This document shows positions 18,251 to 27,488 of a DNA stretch of 64,000 bases, piece after piece (position 1 is the first letter of the stretch; each line of letters starts with the position of its first letter). The translations under genes were made by a program, and so were the position numbers. The stretch is from Clostridium sp. (lineage in GTDB: Bacteria; Cyanobacteriota; Vampirovibrionia; Gastranaerophilales; Gastranaerophilaceae), in the NCBI GenBank assembly GCA_018362895.1, contig JAHALR010000006.1, forward strand, positions 171,447 to 235,446, given 5' to 3'. Under the pieces are notes generated by a model, which did not search any database, had not been told where the DNA came from, and saw only the letters and a list, made by a program, of their open reading frames with translations.

Positions 18251-19435
18251 ATGAAGGTTAATTTTGCTCCCGTAAATAATTTTTATGAAAAGCAGGTTCA
18301 CAAGGAGCCTGTTTATAAACAGGCTTTTAAAGGTTATGATGCAAGACCGCTCAAGGCTGTTGTTATGACGGTTTGTGATGATCCGAAATCCTTTGATATA
18401 ATTAAACAGTTTTCGAAAATAGGTAAAATAGAAGGTTTTAAGGTCTATTTTGTAAATCAAAAAAAAGCATTTTGTGCAAATTTAGATAAAATTAAAAAGT
18501 TTTTTGAACCTGAGGAATACGTCAATGGTTATACTAAATGGGTTCAGGATTATGTTGTTCTGACACCGCACAAAAAATTGCTGAGTGATGGTATTTATCA
18601 AAAAACAAAAGTTGTTAAAACAATAGAGAATTTGTCGGGTTCTAAACACGAACTTTGTCCTCATCTCATAGACGGAGGCAATCTGTTTTTTGTGAAAAAC
18701 GGCGGTCAAAATGAACTTTTTGTTGGAGCAGAAGGAATGTTCGGCAAAAATATTGAAGCTGTTAAGAAAACATACGGTGTTTCTAAAGTGCATATAATTC
18801 CACAGGCTGATTTTCATCTGGATTTGTTTATACGTCCGCTTAACAACAAAAGAGTGCTTGTTGCTGATGATAAACTGACAATAAAAGAAATTTCAGCGGC
18901 TTTGAGAAACATAAAGAAATTGATAAATAAAAACGATTGCACTCAAGTTCGAAAAAAACAGCTTTTGGAAGTAGAAGCAAAACTTACGGATTTTTTAAAA
19001 GAATTTAGAAAGGACGTAAAAAATTTGAAGAATCCTGATGCTGCTCAGATTGCTTCATGCCTTGAACACAAAGGCTTTTCTCCTATACGTGTTCCGGGAC
19101 GGATTTATTACAGGATTCCCGCTGGAGAAAACAGAGATGACCTTGTGCATTCAATGAATTATATGAATGCTGTTGTACATGAAAGAGCCGACGGTGCTTT
19201 GTGTTATGTAACAAATAAGTCGGAACTCAACGAAATTTTTGGAATAACTCCGGAAATCTCAGAAGAAATTGGTTTTGATTTTGAAAAAATGTTTATAAAA
19301 TGCCTTGAGCCGTATGTAAAAAAAGAAAAAATCTATTTTATTGAGGGCAGAGATAACAAAATGGCTGACCTTCTTGAAGAAGAAAGCGGAGCACTTCATT
19401 GTTTGTCTAATGAAATTCCCGCAGAATTTTTTTGA
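18251..19435 (+). CDS. Agmatine/peptidylarginine-deiminase-like protein (guanidino-group enzyme superfamily)
   Basis: The 394-residue protein is not signal-bearing; its N-terminus has a QAFKG element. Several blocks line up with the agmatine deiminase / PAD-type fold. These are WVQDYVVLTP (97-106), HLIDGGNLFF (138-147), ADFHLDLFIRP with His189 and Asp191 (187-197), MNYMNAVVHE, and near the end GALHCLSNEIP with Cys384, matching the catalytic GGGNIHCITQQ segment. All three catalytic positions appear present. A helical insert (about 220-260) separates the halves. The substrate cannot be told. No Shine-Dalgarno is seen; GTG at 18248 is an alternative start. The previous 53 bases hold nothing recognisable. 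Confidence 0.65.
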   Translation: MKVNFAPVNNFYEKQVHKEPVYKQAFKGYDARPLKAVVMTVCDDPKSFDIIKQFSKIGKIEGFKVYFVNQKKAFCANLDKIKKFFEPEEYVNGYTKWVQDYVVLTPHKKLLSDGIYQKTKVVKTIENLSGSKHELCPHLIDGGNLFFVKNGGQNELFVGAEGMFGKNIEAVKKTYGVSKVHIIPQADFHLDLFIRPLNNKRVLVADDKLTIKEISAALRNIKKLINKNDCTQVRKKQLLEVEAKLTDFLKEFRKDVKNLKNPDAAQIASCLEHKGFSPIRVPGRIYYRIPAGENRDDLVHSMNYMNAVVHERADGALCYVTNKSELNEIFGITPEISEEIGFDFEKMFIKCLEPYVKKEKIYFIEGRDNKMADLLEEESGALHCLSNEIPAEFF

Positions 19436-19470
19436 TAAAACATGACTTATGAAAAAAAATCATTAATATA

Positions 19471-19490
19471 GAGGAGAAATTTTTCTCCTC
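19471..19490. repeat. Short inverted repeat, possible terminator
   Basis: GAGGAGAAAT and TTTTCTCCTC form an 8-9 bp near-perfect hairpin 35 bases after the deiminase-like stop. There is no immediate T-run on the plus strand, so terminator function is uncertain. Confidence 0.35.
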
Positions 19491-19528
19491 CAAACGGATG
19501 AAAATTTTTATCAAATCGAAAGCAGGAG

Positions 19529-19557
19529 TTAACTTCTGACGTAATTGATAGTATAAT
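19529..19557 (+). promoter_or_regulatory. Promoter of the fliF operon
   Basis: TTAACT (19529-19534) and a consensus TATAAT (19552-19557) with a 17-base spacer lie 28 bases before the fliF ATG. This is a vegetative-type promoter; no sigma-28 or sigma-54 pattern is visible here. Confidence 0.6.
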
Positions 19558-19585
19558 TTAGCTAAGAGGCAGGAAGTAATTTTAA

Positions 19586-21214
19586 ATGGATTTTCAAAAA
19601 ATACTGGAAAATAAGCCGTTGCTTTTCGGGATAATAGGGGGACTTGTTGTTGTCCTTGCTTTGTTTATCACGATTGGTGTTATTGCTTCTTCAAACTCTT
19701 CTGGTGCACCAAAAACAGTCAAAGAAAAGGTTATAGACAAGCCTTTAGACCTTTTGACAACAGACAATCTCGGAAAAGCAATCGAGATACAGGCTCTGCT
19801 TGCCAGAGAAGGCATTACTGTTGAAAGACGTGCTGACGGACAAAAATCAGTTCTGTATCTTGCTAAATATACTATGACGCAAAGAGACAGAGCACTTCTT
19901 GCCATTGTTAAAAGCGGTCTTGTTGATCAAAATATCGGGCTTGAAATTTTTGACAAGGGTGATTTCACTTCAACAAAAGAGGATAAAAGAATTCGTCTTA
20001 CGCGTGCAATCAACGGTGAATTGTCCAGATTAATCAGAAAAATTCCACCGATAGAAAACGCCTCTGTTTTTGTTTCAATTCCTGATCAGGCGATGTTTGC
20101 TGCTGACCAGAAACCAATTACTGCTACCGTTCAGATAGTTATGCCAAGCGGTGAAAAACTCGATAATATGAAGGTTAAAGCTATCAGAAACCTGCTTCTC
20201 GGTTCGGTAAATGGTTTGGAAGCAGAAAATATTTCTATTACGGATACGAACGGAAACGTCTATGACTCAATTGCTTCGGCTGACGATGATATGCTTGCGA
20301 AGCTTGAAGAAAATGACCAGTATATGCAGGCAAAAGTTAAAACCCAGCTGGACAAATTAATCGGAAAGGGTAATTATGCCGTTACTGTCAGCACATATTT
20401 GAGACAGTCTCCGATGCAAAAAGATGCAATAGACTTTGATCCGACAAAGAAAACTTCTCTCACAGAACAAACATTCTCAGAAGGTCTCGGTGATCAGACA
20501 AGAGATACAAATAAAGGTATAAGCGCTGTCAGTGTTTACCTGCCCAACGGGCTTCCCGCAAACAATGCTGATTCAGCACAGAACAGAAGTTATTCAAGAA
20601 CAGCAAGAGAATCTCAATTCGGTGTGCCAAAGGTTCAGACAAGCGAGCTTGTAAAACCCGGTACAATTGAGGATATTTCAATTGCGGTTACTCTTGAAGA
20701 AAGTGCTATCCCTGCGAATATGACTCTTGAAGAATTGAAAGAGCTTATTGCCAGAGCGGCTTCTCCTAAAGCTACTGCTGAAAATGTAGAAATAGCTTTC
20801 TCTGATTCCGTTGATCCTTTCCTTGCCGGAGACAAACCTGAATCTCTGCCAAAACCGGATTCTACCGGCAACCCATGGTGGATTGCGATAGCTTTGATTC
20901 TTATCGGTCTCGGTGTTGGTTTGAAATTCCTTTCTGACAGAGTAAAAGCTGCACAGGAAAGACAAAGACAGGAGATTGAGATGTTGAGGGAAAAATCTCA
21001 GGATCAGGAAAAACAGCTCAGAGACGTGAATCTTAAGGCGGCTGAACTGATTGAGAAACAAACTCAGCTTGCTCAGGGAATGCTTGAACAAAAACAAAAC
21101 TCACAGCAGCTTCCGGAATTGAGCACTACTCTTGCCGAGCTTGCTGATGAAATGAGCGGACTCGACGAGGATGATGTTGCCGAACATGTAAAAAGCTGGA
21201 TTGAAAAAGCTTAG
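19586..21214 (+). CDS. fliF: Flagellar M-ring protein FliF
   Basis: FliF forms the MS-ring, the membrane base of the flagellum and its export gate housing. The 542-residue protein has an N-terminal membrane helix (about 15-35) and a YscJ/FliF ring-building domain (about 50-220) with the diagnostic LTRAINGELSRLIRKIPPIE and VFVSIPD segments. A variable periplasmic region, a second helix (about 429-449) and a coiled-coil cytoplasmic tail follow. The tail ends in VAEHVKSWIEKA, like the FliG-binding tip of FliF. An AGGAAG precedes the ATG. First gene of a five-gene flagellar operon. Confidence 0.93.
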   Translation: MDFQKILENKPLLFGIIGGLVVVLALFITIGVIASSNSSGAPKTVKEKVIDKPLDLLTTDNLGKAIEIQALLAREGITVERRADGQKSVLYLAKYTMTQRDRALLAIVKSGLVDQNIGLEIFDKGDFTSTKEDKRIRLTRAINGELSRLIRKIPPIENASVFVSIPDQAMFAADQKPITATVQIVMPSGEKLDNMKVKAIRNLLLGSVNGLEAENISITDTNGNVYDSIASADDDMLAKLEENDQYMQAKVKTQLDKLIGKGNYAVTVSTYLRQSPMQKDAIDFDPTKKTSLTEQTFSEGLGDQTRDTNKGISAVSVYLPNGLPANNADSAQNRSYSRTARESQFGVPKVQTSELVKPGTIEDISIAVTLEESAIPANMTLEELKELIARAASPKATAENVEIAFSDSVDPFLAGDKPESLPKPDSTGNPWWIAIALILIGLGVGLKFLSDRVKAAQERQRQEIEMLREKSQDQEKQLRDVNLKAAELIEKQTQLAQGMLEQKQNSQQLPELSTTLAELADEMSGLDEDDVAEHVKSWIEKA

Positions 21215-21242
21215 CTTTTAAACTACAAGGGGGAGAAAAAAT

Positions 21243-22247
21243 TTGCCGATAGAAGGATTTGATTTTAAAGCATTTGCCAAAAACCTTGCCGATCAGGTGG
21301 GGCCTGCTCTGCCTCCAGGTATTATTGATCAGGACAAACAGTATATTATCAATATAGTATACAATTTTTGTTATATGGCAGGCGAAGCTATTTCAAACGA
21401 TACCTCCATAAGCTTTAATGCCGAACAGGCGAGTATTGTTACACAGTTCATCGGCGAGTGGACTTTTCACAAGGCAATTGATACAGTCAAAAGCAGTATA
21501 GAGCCTCAATTCAGAGATGCAATACTTCAAAAAGTTGCTTTTACTGTTTTTGAAATAGCAAAAACCGCTATCATAAAGGGTATGCCGCAGGCTGATATGA
21601 TTGCTGTTGTTGAACTTCAGGTCAAAAAGGCTTATCACGAAGCTCTTGAGGAGTTAAAGGAAAAAGGCATAATGACCGAGGAGCAGGTCAAAGAAGCTGA
21701 GAGTCATTCAAATATAGATGAAATGGCTCAGGCCGCAGCACAGCAGCAGGCTGAAGCAGAAGCTCAGGCAGCTGCACAGGGCGGTGTTTCTGTTCAGAAT
21801 GGTCAAAATGATAACTATGTAAATCAGGTTAGTGACAATAAAATTCTTAAACTGGCTACTTTTGCAATTGTTTTGAAACACCTGCCAGTGGACAAAAGGC
21901 AGCTTTTGCTTAACAAATTTAATCCTGATGATGCGGCTATTCTTCAGGATTATGCAAACATGGAGGATCTTGAAAACAAACTCGACAGAAATGTTGTTGT
22001 TAAATGTTTGAACGAAATCAAAAAAACGCTGCCTGAACCCAGAAAGATTAATACCGGAAAAATTTATGACAGATTATATAAAATTGTTAAGAATTCGAAT
22101 ATTTCAAAGATATCGAATATTATAAATAAAGAAAGACAGGGTGTTAAAAGCCTTGTCATGGGCATTCAAGACGGAAGAGGCTCTGATATTCCGCCAAGAA
22201 TTGCCGACATAGTATGCAATCACCTTGAAGAAAAACTTAATCGCTGA
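21243..22247 (+). CDS. Unknown flagellar-operon protein in the fliG position
   Basis: The 334-residue protein starts with TTG behind an excellent AAGGGGGAG. It lies between fliF and fliH, where fliG normally is. An all-helical N-terminal domain (about 1-150), an Ala/Gln-rich linker (about 165-190) and a helical C-terminal domain are visible. The segment KLATFAIVLKHLPVDKRQLLLNKF has the spacing of FliG helical repeats, but the EHPQ motif and the charged torque helix of FliG are not recognisable. It could be a very diverged FliG or a lineage-specific switch adaptor. FliF's intact FliG-type tail implies that a partner exists. Confidence 0.6.
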   Translation: MPIEGFDFKAFAKNLADQVGPALPPGIIDQDKQYIINIVYNFCYMAGEAISNDTSISFNAEQASIVTQFIGEWTFHKAIDTVKSSIEPQFRDAILQKVAFTVFEIAKTAIIKGMPQADMIAVVELQVKKAYHEALEELKEKGIMTEEQVKEAESHSNIDEMAQAAAQQQAEAEAQAAAQGGVSVQNGQNDNYVNQVSDNKILKLATFAIVLKHLPVDKRQLLLNKFNPDDAAILQDYANMEDLENKLDRNVVVKCLNEIKKTLPEPRKINTGKIYDRLYKIVKNSNISKISNIINKERQGVKSLVMGIQDGRGSDIPPRIADIVCNHLEEKLNR

Positions 22248-22285
22248 ACTAAAGCTGATAAAAATATGGGAAACATCGTTAACGG

Positions 22286-23056
22286 ATGATAATAAAAAGA
22301 AACAGACAAAAATATATAAAAAGAGTTCAGGATCCTGAAACCCCGAAAGAGGAACAGGTTCAAAGTGCTGAGGTAAATTCCGGGGAGACTTTAACAGATG
22401 AAGCTGTTAAAGAGGAACCTCAAAAACCAGTCAAAGAAGATACCTCAGATATTTTTGAAGGTTTCAATTTTGATTCTATTGATTTTACCCAGAGAGCAGA
22501 AAGAAGAAGAGGCGACAGAAGAAGAGGCTATCGCCGTATTGATGATCGAAATATGATTTCCCGTGCACAGGAAGAGGCAATCTTAATTAAAGAACAGGCT
22601 TCAAAGGAAGGCTTTCAAAAAGGGCTTGAAGAGGCTCATAGTTCTGTTGAAGAGCTGAGAGAAGCAGTTGAGGAATTTTTTGAATATAAAGAAGAACTCT
22701 ACGACAAGGTTGCAGGTGATATTCTGGATATTGCGCTCAAGGTTGCCGAAAAAATCATAAAAAAAGAAGTTGAGACAGATAAAACTGTTTTAGATTGCAT
22801 TGTGAAAGATGCACTGAAAAGTCTTGCTAAAGACGAAAATAAAATTATACTTAAAGTGAACCCTACCGATGTTGAGTATACAAAAGAAATAGTTCCGAAA
22901 CTTTTGTCTTCAGGACAATTTGAGGCTAAAATCTTTGTATCGGGAGACAAAGAGGTCGAGGAGGGATCGGCGGTAATTGAAACGTCAAACGGTATAATTG
23001 ATGCAAACATCAGCACACAGCTTGAATTAATCAAGGAGGCATTTAAACAAATCTAA
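22286..23056 (+). CDS. fliH: Flagellar assembly protein FliH
   Basis: FliH is the peripheral stalk-like regulator of the export ATPase FliI. The 256-residue protein has a charged, disordered N-terminus with an Arg-rich patch (RRRGDRRRGYRR), a long helix with Glu/Gln heptads and Gly-spaced residues, and the conserved C-terminal domain. That domain has DIALKVAEKIIKKEV and an EEGSAVIETSNGIIDANISTQL strand. Its stop shares one base with the flhA start. The Shine-Dalgarno is weak. Confidence 0.88.
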   Translation: MIIKRNRQKYIKRVQDPETPKEEQVQSAEVNSGETLTDEAVKEEPQKPVKEDTSDIFEGFNFDSIDFTQRAERRRGDRRRGYRRIDDRNMISRAQEEAILIKEQASKEGFQKGLEEAHSSVEELREAVEEFFEYKEELYDKVAGDILDIALKVAEKIIKKEVETDKTVLDCIVKDALKSLAKDENKIILKVNPTDVEYTKEIVPKLLSSGQFEAKIFVSGDKEVEEGSAVIETSNGIIDANISTQLELIKEAFKQI

Positions 23057-25155
23057 TGGCAGGAGCACAAGGTTCAAATTCAATAACAGAACTCGGTCTG
23101 GCGGCATTTGTTGTTGTCCTGATACTTATCCTGCTTATTGAAGTTCCGAACTGGGTAATCGACTTTTCGATTGCTTTGAATATTACGCTCGGTATTGTGC
23201 TTTTGATGATATCTTTGTATATCCAAAAACCGCTTGAACTTGCTGCATTTCCGTCTATTATTCTTATCGGTACAATGTACAGGCTTGTTCTCGGGATTGC
23301 ATCAACGAGGCTGATTCTTGCAAAAGGTGAGGCGGGGGCTACGATTCACGCTTTCGGAACATTTGTAACCGGCGGAAATATGGTCGTTGGCGGTGTTATT
23401 TTTATTATCATTACGATTGTACAGTTTATGGTAATCACAAAAGGTGCGGAACGTATTGCGGAAGTATCAGCAAGGTTTGCATTAGATGCGATGCCCGGTA
23501 AGCAGATGACCATTGATGCTGACTTCAACGCAGGTTTGATATCTCCTGATGAAGCTGTTAAAAGACGTGAAGACCTCCAAAGAGAATCGGCACTGTTTGG
23601 TTCAATGGATGGTGCTATGAAGTTCGTAAAAGGTGATACCATGGCAGGTATCATCATTGTAATTATCAATATTGTGGGCGGTTTGTGTATCGGTGTTTTA
23701 CAACAGGGCTTACCTGTCGGAGATGCTGTTTCAAAATATACGGTTTTGACAATCGGTGACGGTTTGTCATCACAGGTCCCTTCACTCTTGATGGCTGTTT
23801 CAGCAGGTATCGTTATGACACGTGCTTCAGCAGCAAGTCCGAGTTTGGCTGCTGATGTTGCCGGACAGATTTTGAGCAAGCCGATGAGTTTGTTCTGTGC
23901 AGTTGCATTTTTGCTCTTGATTGCCTTCACAGGTCACTGGACAGGGCTGCCGTTCTTCCCATTCTTATTGTTCTCTGTTATTTTGATTATTGCAGCATTT
24001 TCTGTCCTTGTTAATCAGGATGTTCAGGCGCAACTCGGACAGCTCGAAAATGTTAAACAGAATATGCAGGACCTTGTTAACCCGAACAAAATGTATGAAC
24101 GTTTGGGCGTAGACGTTTTGAGTTTGCAGGTCGGTTCAGGTTTGCTTCCGATTGCCGATCCTGATCAGGAAGGTCAGCTGCTTGCAAAAATTGCTGCTTT
24201 ACGTCAGCGTGTTACTGATGAACTCGGTTATATTATTCCAAACATAAGAATCATGGATTCTTCTGCTTTGGATGCAAATGAATATTTGATTTCTATCAGG
24301 GGTAACAAGGTAGCAACAGGTTTTGTTTACCCAGGAAAACTTATGGTTATTGCTGATCAGTGGGATGCAACAGGCAAACAGACTCCTGCGGATTGTATTG
24401 TTAACATAGATCCGACATATCAGGCTCAGGCCTACTGGGTTGATCCGTCTCAGATTGATGAAAGTGACCACCTCACGGCGGTTGATTCCGTTGATGTAAT
24501 TGTTACGCACCTTCAAGAGTGTGTAAGAAAATATGTTGATGAAGTTATGACAAAAACCGACGTATTGAAACTTATGGAACTTGTTAAGTCTCAAGACCCG
24601 ACACTTGTCAATGACCTTATTCCGACTATCATTTCAACAAGCGATTTGAGAAAAATCTTTGTTAACCTGATTCGTGAAAAGGTTTCGATTAAGGATATTA
24701 TATTTATCTTTGAAAGACTTTGCGATTATGCGAGATTTTCAAAAGAGCCTGATATTCTTTCAGAGCGTATCAGAGCAGCATTGGGCAGACAGATTTGTCT
24801 TTCGAATACAACAGAGGACAAAGTTCTTTATGCTCTTACGCTTTCAAGCGAGTGGGAGAAAACCCTTGATGACAGCTGTCAGAGAACCGAGCTTGGAACT
24901 ATGTTTTTGTTGAATCCTATGCAGGTGCAGGAGCTCATTGAAACAACAGCTTCTACTTTAATGAGAGCACACCAGACTGTCGGAAGGCAGCCTGTTATCC
25001 TTTGTTCTCCGAGAATCAGGCTGCCTTTGTACCAGCTTCTTGAAAGGCATATTCCGACGATTGTTGTTATTTCATACAGCGAGTTGATTACTGATATTAA
25101 GGTTGAGGCTGTTGATACAATCGGTGAAATGTATGCACCTGAATATGGACAATAA
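23056..25155 (+). CDS. flhA: Flagellar export gate protein FlhA
   Basis: FlhA is the multi-pass export-gate component that engages substrates and chaperones. The 699-residue protein has eight predicted membrane helices in residues 1-330. The conserved cytoplasmic loop (FHIPEP family) contains SARFALDAMPGKQMTIDADFNAG. The soluble C-terminal domain follows, with VDPTYQ-type and LAERI-type helices, and ends in ITDIKVEAVDTIG. Length and order are normal. It starts in the TAATG overlap with fliH. Confidence 0.96.
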   Translation: MAGAQGSNSITELGLAAFVVVLILILLIEVPNWVIDFSIALNITLGIVLLMISLYIQKPLELAAFPSIILIGTMYRLVLGIASTRLILAKGEAGATIHAFGTFVTGGNMVVGGVIFIIITIVQFMVITKGAERIAEVSARFALDAMPGKQMTIDADFNAGLISPDEAVKRREDLQRESALFGSMDGAMKFVKGDTMAGIIIVIINIVGGLCIGVLQQGLPVGDAVSKYTVLTIGDGLSSQVPSLLMAVSAGIVMTRASAASPSLAADVAGQILSKPMSLFCAVAFLLLIAFTGHWTGLPFFPFLLFSVILIIAAFSVLVNQDVQAQLGQLENVKQNMQDLVNPNKMYERLGVDVLSLQVGSGLLPIADPDQEGQLLAKIAALRQRVTDELGYIIPNIRIMDSSALDANEYLISIRGNKVATGFVYPGKLMVIADQWDATGKQTPADCIVNIDPTYQAQAYWVDPSQIDESDHLTAVDSVDVIVTHLQECVRKYVDEVMTKTDVLKLMELVKSQDPTLVNDLIPTIISTSDLRKIFVNLIREKVSIKDIIFIFERLCDYARFSKEPDILSERIRAALGRQICLSNTTEDKVLYALTLSSEWEKTLDDSCQRTELGTMFLLNPMQVQELIETTASTLMRAHQTVGRQPVILCSPRIRLPLYQLLERHIPTIVVISYSELITDIKVEAVDTIGEMYAPEYGQ

Positions 25156-25190
25156 AGGGACAATAAAGAACAATAAAACGAGATAAAACT

Positions 25191-26540
25191 ATGCTTGAAC
25201 AATCAACAGAACGTTCAATTGAATATATGAAAAAAAGAGCCTATGAAATCATAGACTCAACGCCTATGTATCAGTATAAAGGCTCTGTGTCAAAGCTTCT
25301 GGGGCTTACGGTTGAGGTAAAGCTTCCGGGATTGAAAATCGGTGATTTGTGTTTTATCGAAACATATTTAGGTGAGAAAAAACCGGCGGAAGTTGTTGCA
25401 TTTAAAGGTGACACGGCCCAGCTGCTTTTGCTTTATGACGGAGCAGGAATCGGACAGGGCAGCCTTGTTTCAACAACGGGGGCTCCGATTATGCTTCCTG
25501 TCGGAGAGTTTCTTCTTGGCAGACTTATAAGCCCTATGGGTGAGGCAATTGACGGAAAACCTCTTGATACCTCCAGTGCAAATTTTGTTTCGATTGACGG
25601 GCCTGCTCCGAGCCCTTTTGACAGACCTATTATTAATACAATGTTTTCAACAGGTGTCAGGGCAATAGATGCTACTTTGACAATGGGTGCAGGTCAACGT
25701 ATGGGTCTTTTTGCTGGTTCCGGTGTAGGTAAAAGTACTATGCTCGGGATGATTGCGAGAAACTCAGATGCTGATGTTAACGTTGTAGCTCTGATTGGAG
25801 AACGTGGAAGAGAGGTAAAGGAGTTTATTGAAGATTCTCTTGGTGAAGAGGGGATGAAAAAATCCGTACTTGTGTGTTCAACAGGTGACCAGCCTCCTTT
25901 AATCAGACAGAAATGCCTTCAGGCTGCAACATCTGTTTGTGAATATTTCAGAGATCAGGGCAAGAAGGTTTTCCTTATGACGGATACTGTTACACGTTGT
26001 GCAATGGCAGGGCGTGAAGTCGGGCTGTCAATCGGAGAGCCGCCTACAATGAAAGGTTATCCGCCTTCAATCTTTTCATGGCTTCAAAAGGTCCTCGAAC
26101 GTGCCGGAAACAGTCCTAAAGGTTCTATTACGGCTTTGTATACTGTGCTTATGGAAGGTGATGACATCAATGACCCTATTGTTGATACAGTGCGTGGTAT
26201 CACGGATGGTCACATTTTCTTGAGTCGTAAGGTTGCGGAAATGAATCATTATCCTGCGATTGATATTTTGGGAAGTATTTCTCGTCTTATGTCTGCGATT
26301 GCCTCACCGGAGCACAAGGAAGCTGCGGCAAAAATGAGACGTGCAATGGCTTTGTATCGTGAGAACAAGGACTTGATTGACGTAGGTATGTATGTTGCAG
26401 GTTCAAACCCGAGGCTCGATGTGGCGATTGAGATGATGCCGCAGATTAATGCTTTTTTGCAGCAAAGAGTTTCCGATTCTGTGAGTATGGACACAACAAT
26501 CAGCACTCTTATCCAGATGATGGACGGCGTGGATATTTAG
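25191..26540 (+). CDS. fliI: Flagellum-specific export ATPase FliI
   Basis: FliI is the F1-beta-like hexameric ATPase of flagellar export. The 449-residue protein has Walker A AGSGVGKS (175-182), the ALIGERGREVKEF segment, Walker B FLMTDTVTR, and GEPPTMKGYPPSIFSWLQKVLERAG, diagnostic of the FliI/YscN family. The last four bases overlap the 3' end of the convergent aldo/keto reductase gene. FliJ is not annotated downstream. Confidence 0.95.
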   Translation: MLEQSTERSIEYMKKRAYEIIDSTPMYQYKGSVSKLLGLTVEVKLPGLKIGDLCFIETYLGEKKPAEVVAFKGDTAQLLLLYDGAGIGQGSLVSTTGAPIMLPVGEFLLGRLISPMGEAIDGKPLDTSSANFVSIDGPAPSPFDRPIINTMFSTGVRAIDATLTMGAGQRMGLFAGSGVGKSTMLGMIARNSDADVNVVALIGERGREVKEFIEDSLGEEGMKKSVLVCSTGDQPPLIRQKCLQAATSVCEYFRDQGKKVFLMTDTVTRCAMAGREVGLSIGEPPTMKGYPPSIFSWLQKVLERAGNSPKGSITALYTVLMEGDDINDPIVDTVRGITDGHIFLSRKVAEMNHYPAIDILGSISRLMSAIASPEHKEAAAKMRRAMALYRENKDLIDVGMYVAGSNPRLDVAIEMMPQINAFLQQRVSDSVSMDTTISTLIQMMDGVDI

Positions 26541-27484
26541 TCCCAGATTGATTCTTTTGTGTAACCCTTTTCGCTGAACTCAAAAGCAGTGCTTGTTACA
26601 TATCTGAAACCTCTGTTCAAAGAGGCTATTTTTTCCATGTCTTCTTTGTCAAGAACAATGTCTTTTGCTTCAAAATTTTCTTTGAGTCTGGCTGGTGAGG
26701 TTGATTTTGGAATTACTGCAACGCCTCTGTTTATTTGCCATGCAATTAAAATTTGTGCAGGTGTAGCGTTATGTTTTTTTGCTGTTTCTATTATAATCGA
26801 ATGTTCCAAAAGCGCAGGCTCATTGACACTTTTAAGCTCTTCCGGTCTGTCTCTTGAGGCAAGAGGAGCATATGCCGTAATCACCATAGCATGTTTTTGT
26901 GCATACTCTAAAAGTTCATTCTGTGCAAGAAAAGGGTGTGATTCGACCTGATTTACAGCCGCAGGAATTCTGGCATAGGATTTCATTTCTTCGAGTTTTT
27001 TTATGCTGTAATTTGAAACGCCTATGCTTCTTACAAGCCTGTCATCAACAGCTTTTTCCATTTCTTTCCAGGTCAAAGAAAGCGGCAGTTCCTCTAACGG
27101 AATCATTGAATCGACTGTGATTTCTTCTGTTCCTTTTTTCAGTGCAACCGGCCAGTGAATGAGATATAAATCAAGGTAATCAAGCCTTAAGTCAGCAAGT
27201 GTTTGTTCAAGAGCACCTCTGACATCCTCAGGGGCGTGTTTGTCGTTCCAGAGTTTTGAGGTAACAAAAATTTCTTCTCTTTTCACATCACCGTCATTTA
27301 TTGCAGCTTCAAATGCTTCGCCTATTTCGGATTCATTTCCGTAAAAAGCAGCGCAGTCAAAATGGCGGTAGCCGATTTTTATTGCTTCACGGATTGCATC
27401 ATAAACTTTGCCTTTTTCGCTTTTCCAGGTTCCAAGGCCCAAAATCGGCATTTCATGTCCTGTATTAAGTTTGAGCATTTTCAT
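26537..27484 (-). CDS. Aldo/keto reductase
   Basis: The 315-residue NADPH-dependent (beta/alpha)8 reductase has the complete AKR tetrad: Asp43 and Tyr48 (FDCAAFYGNE), Lys77 (TSKLW) and His110 (LIHWP). GVSNY and the cofactor-binding VIPKSTSPARLKENF are also present. A GAGGAG precedes the ATG. It follows ftsQ by four bases and is the last gene of the minus-strand envelope cluster. The substrate is not predictable. Confidence 0.92.
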   Translation of the reverse strand: MKMLKLNTGHEMPILGLGTWKSEKGKVYDAIREAIKIGYRHFDCAAFYGNESEIGEAFEAAINDGDVKREEIFVTSKLWNDKHAPEDVRGALEQTLADLRLDYLDLYLIHWPVALKKGTEEITVDSMIPLEELPLSLTWKEMEKAVDDRLVRSIGVSNYSIKKLEEMKSYARIPAAVNQVESHPFLAQNELLEYAQKHAMVITAYAPLASRDRPEELKSVNEPALLEHSIIIETAKKHNATPAQILIAWQINRGVAVIPKSTSPARLKENFEAKDIVLDKEDMEKIASLNRGFRYVTSTAFEFSEKGYTKESIWD

Positions 27485-27488
27485 AACA

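Noticed and set aside
19586..26540. Non-flagellar type III injectisome
   Set aside because: FliF, FliH, FlhA and FliI all match flagellar versions better, and a flagellin gene lies nearby.
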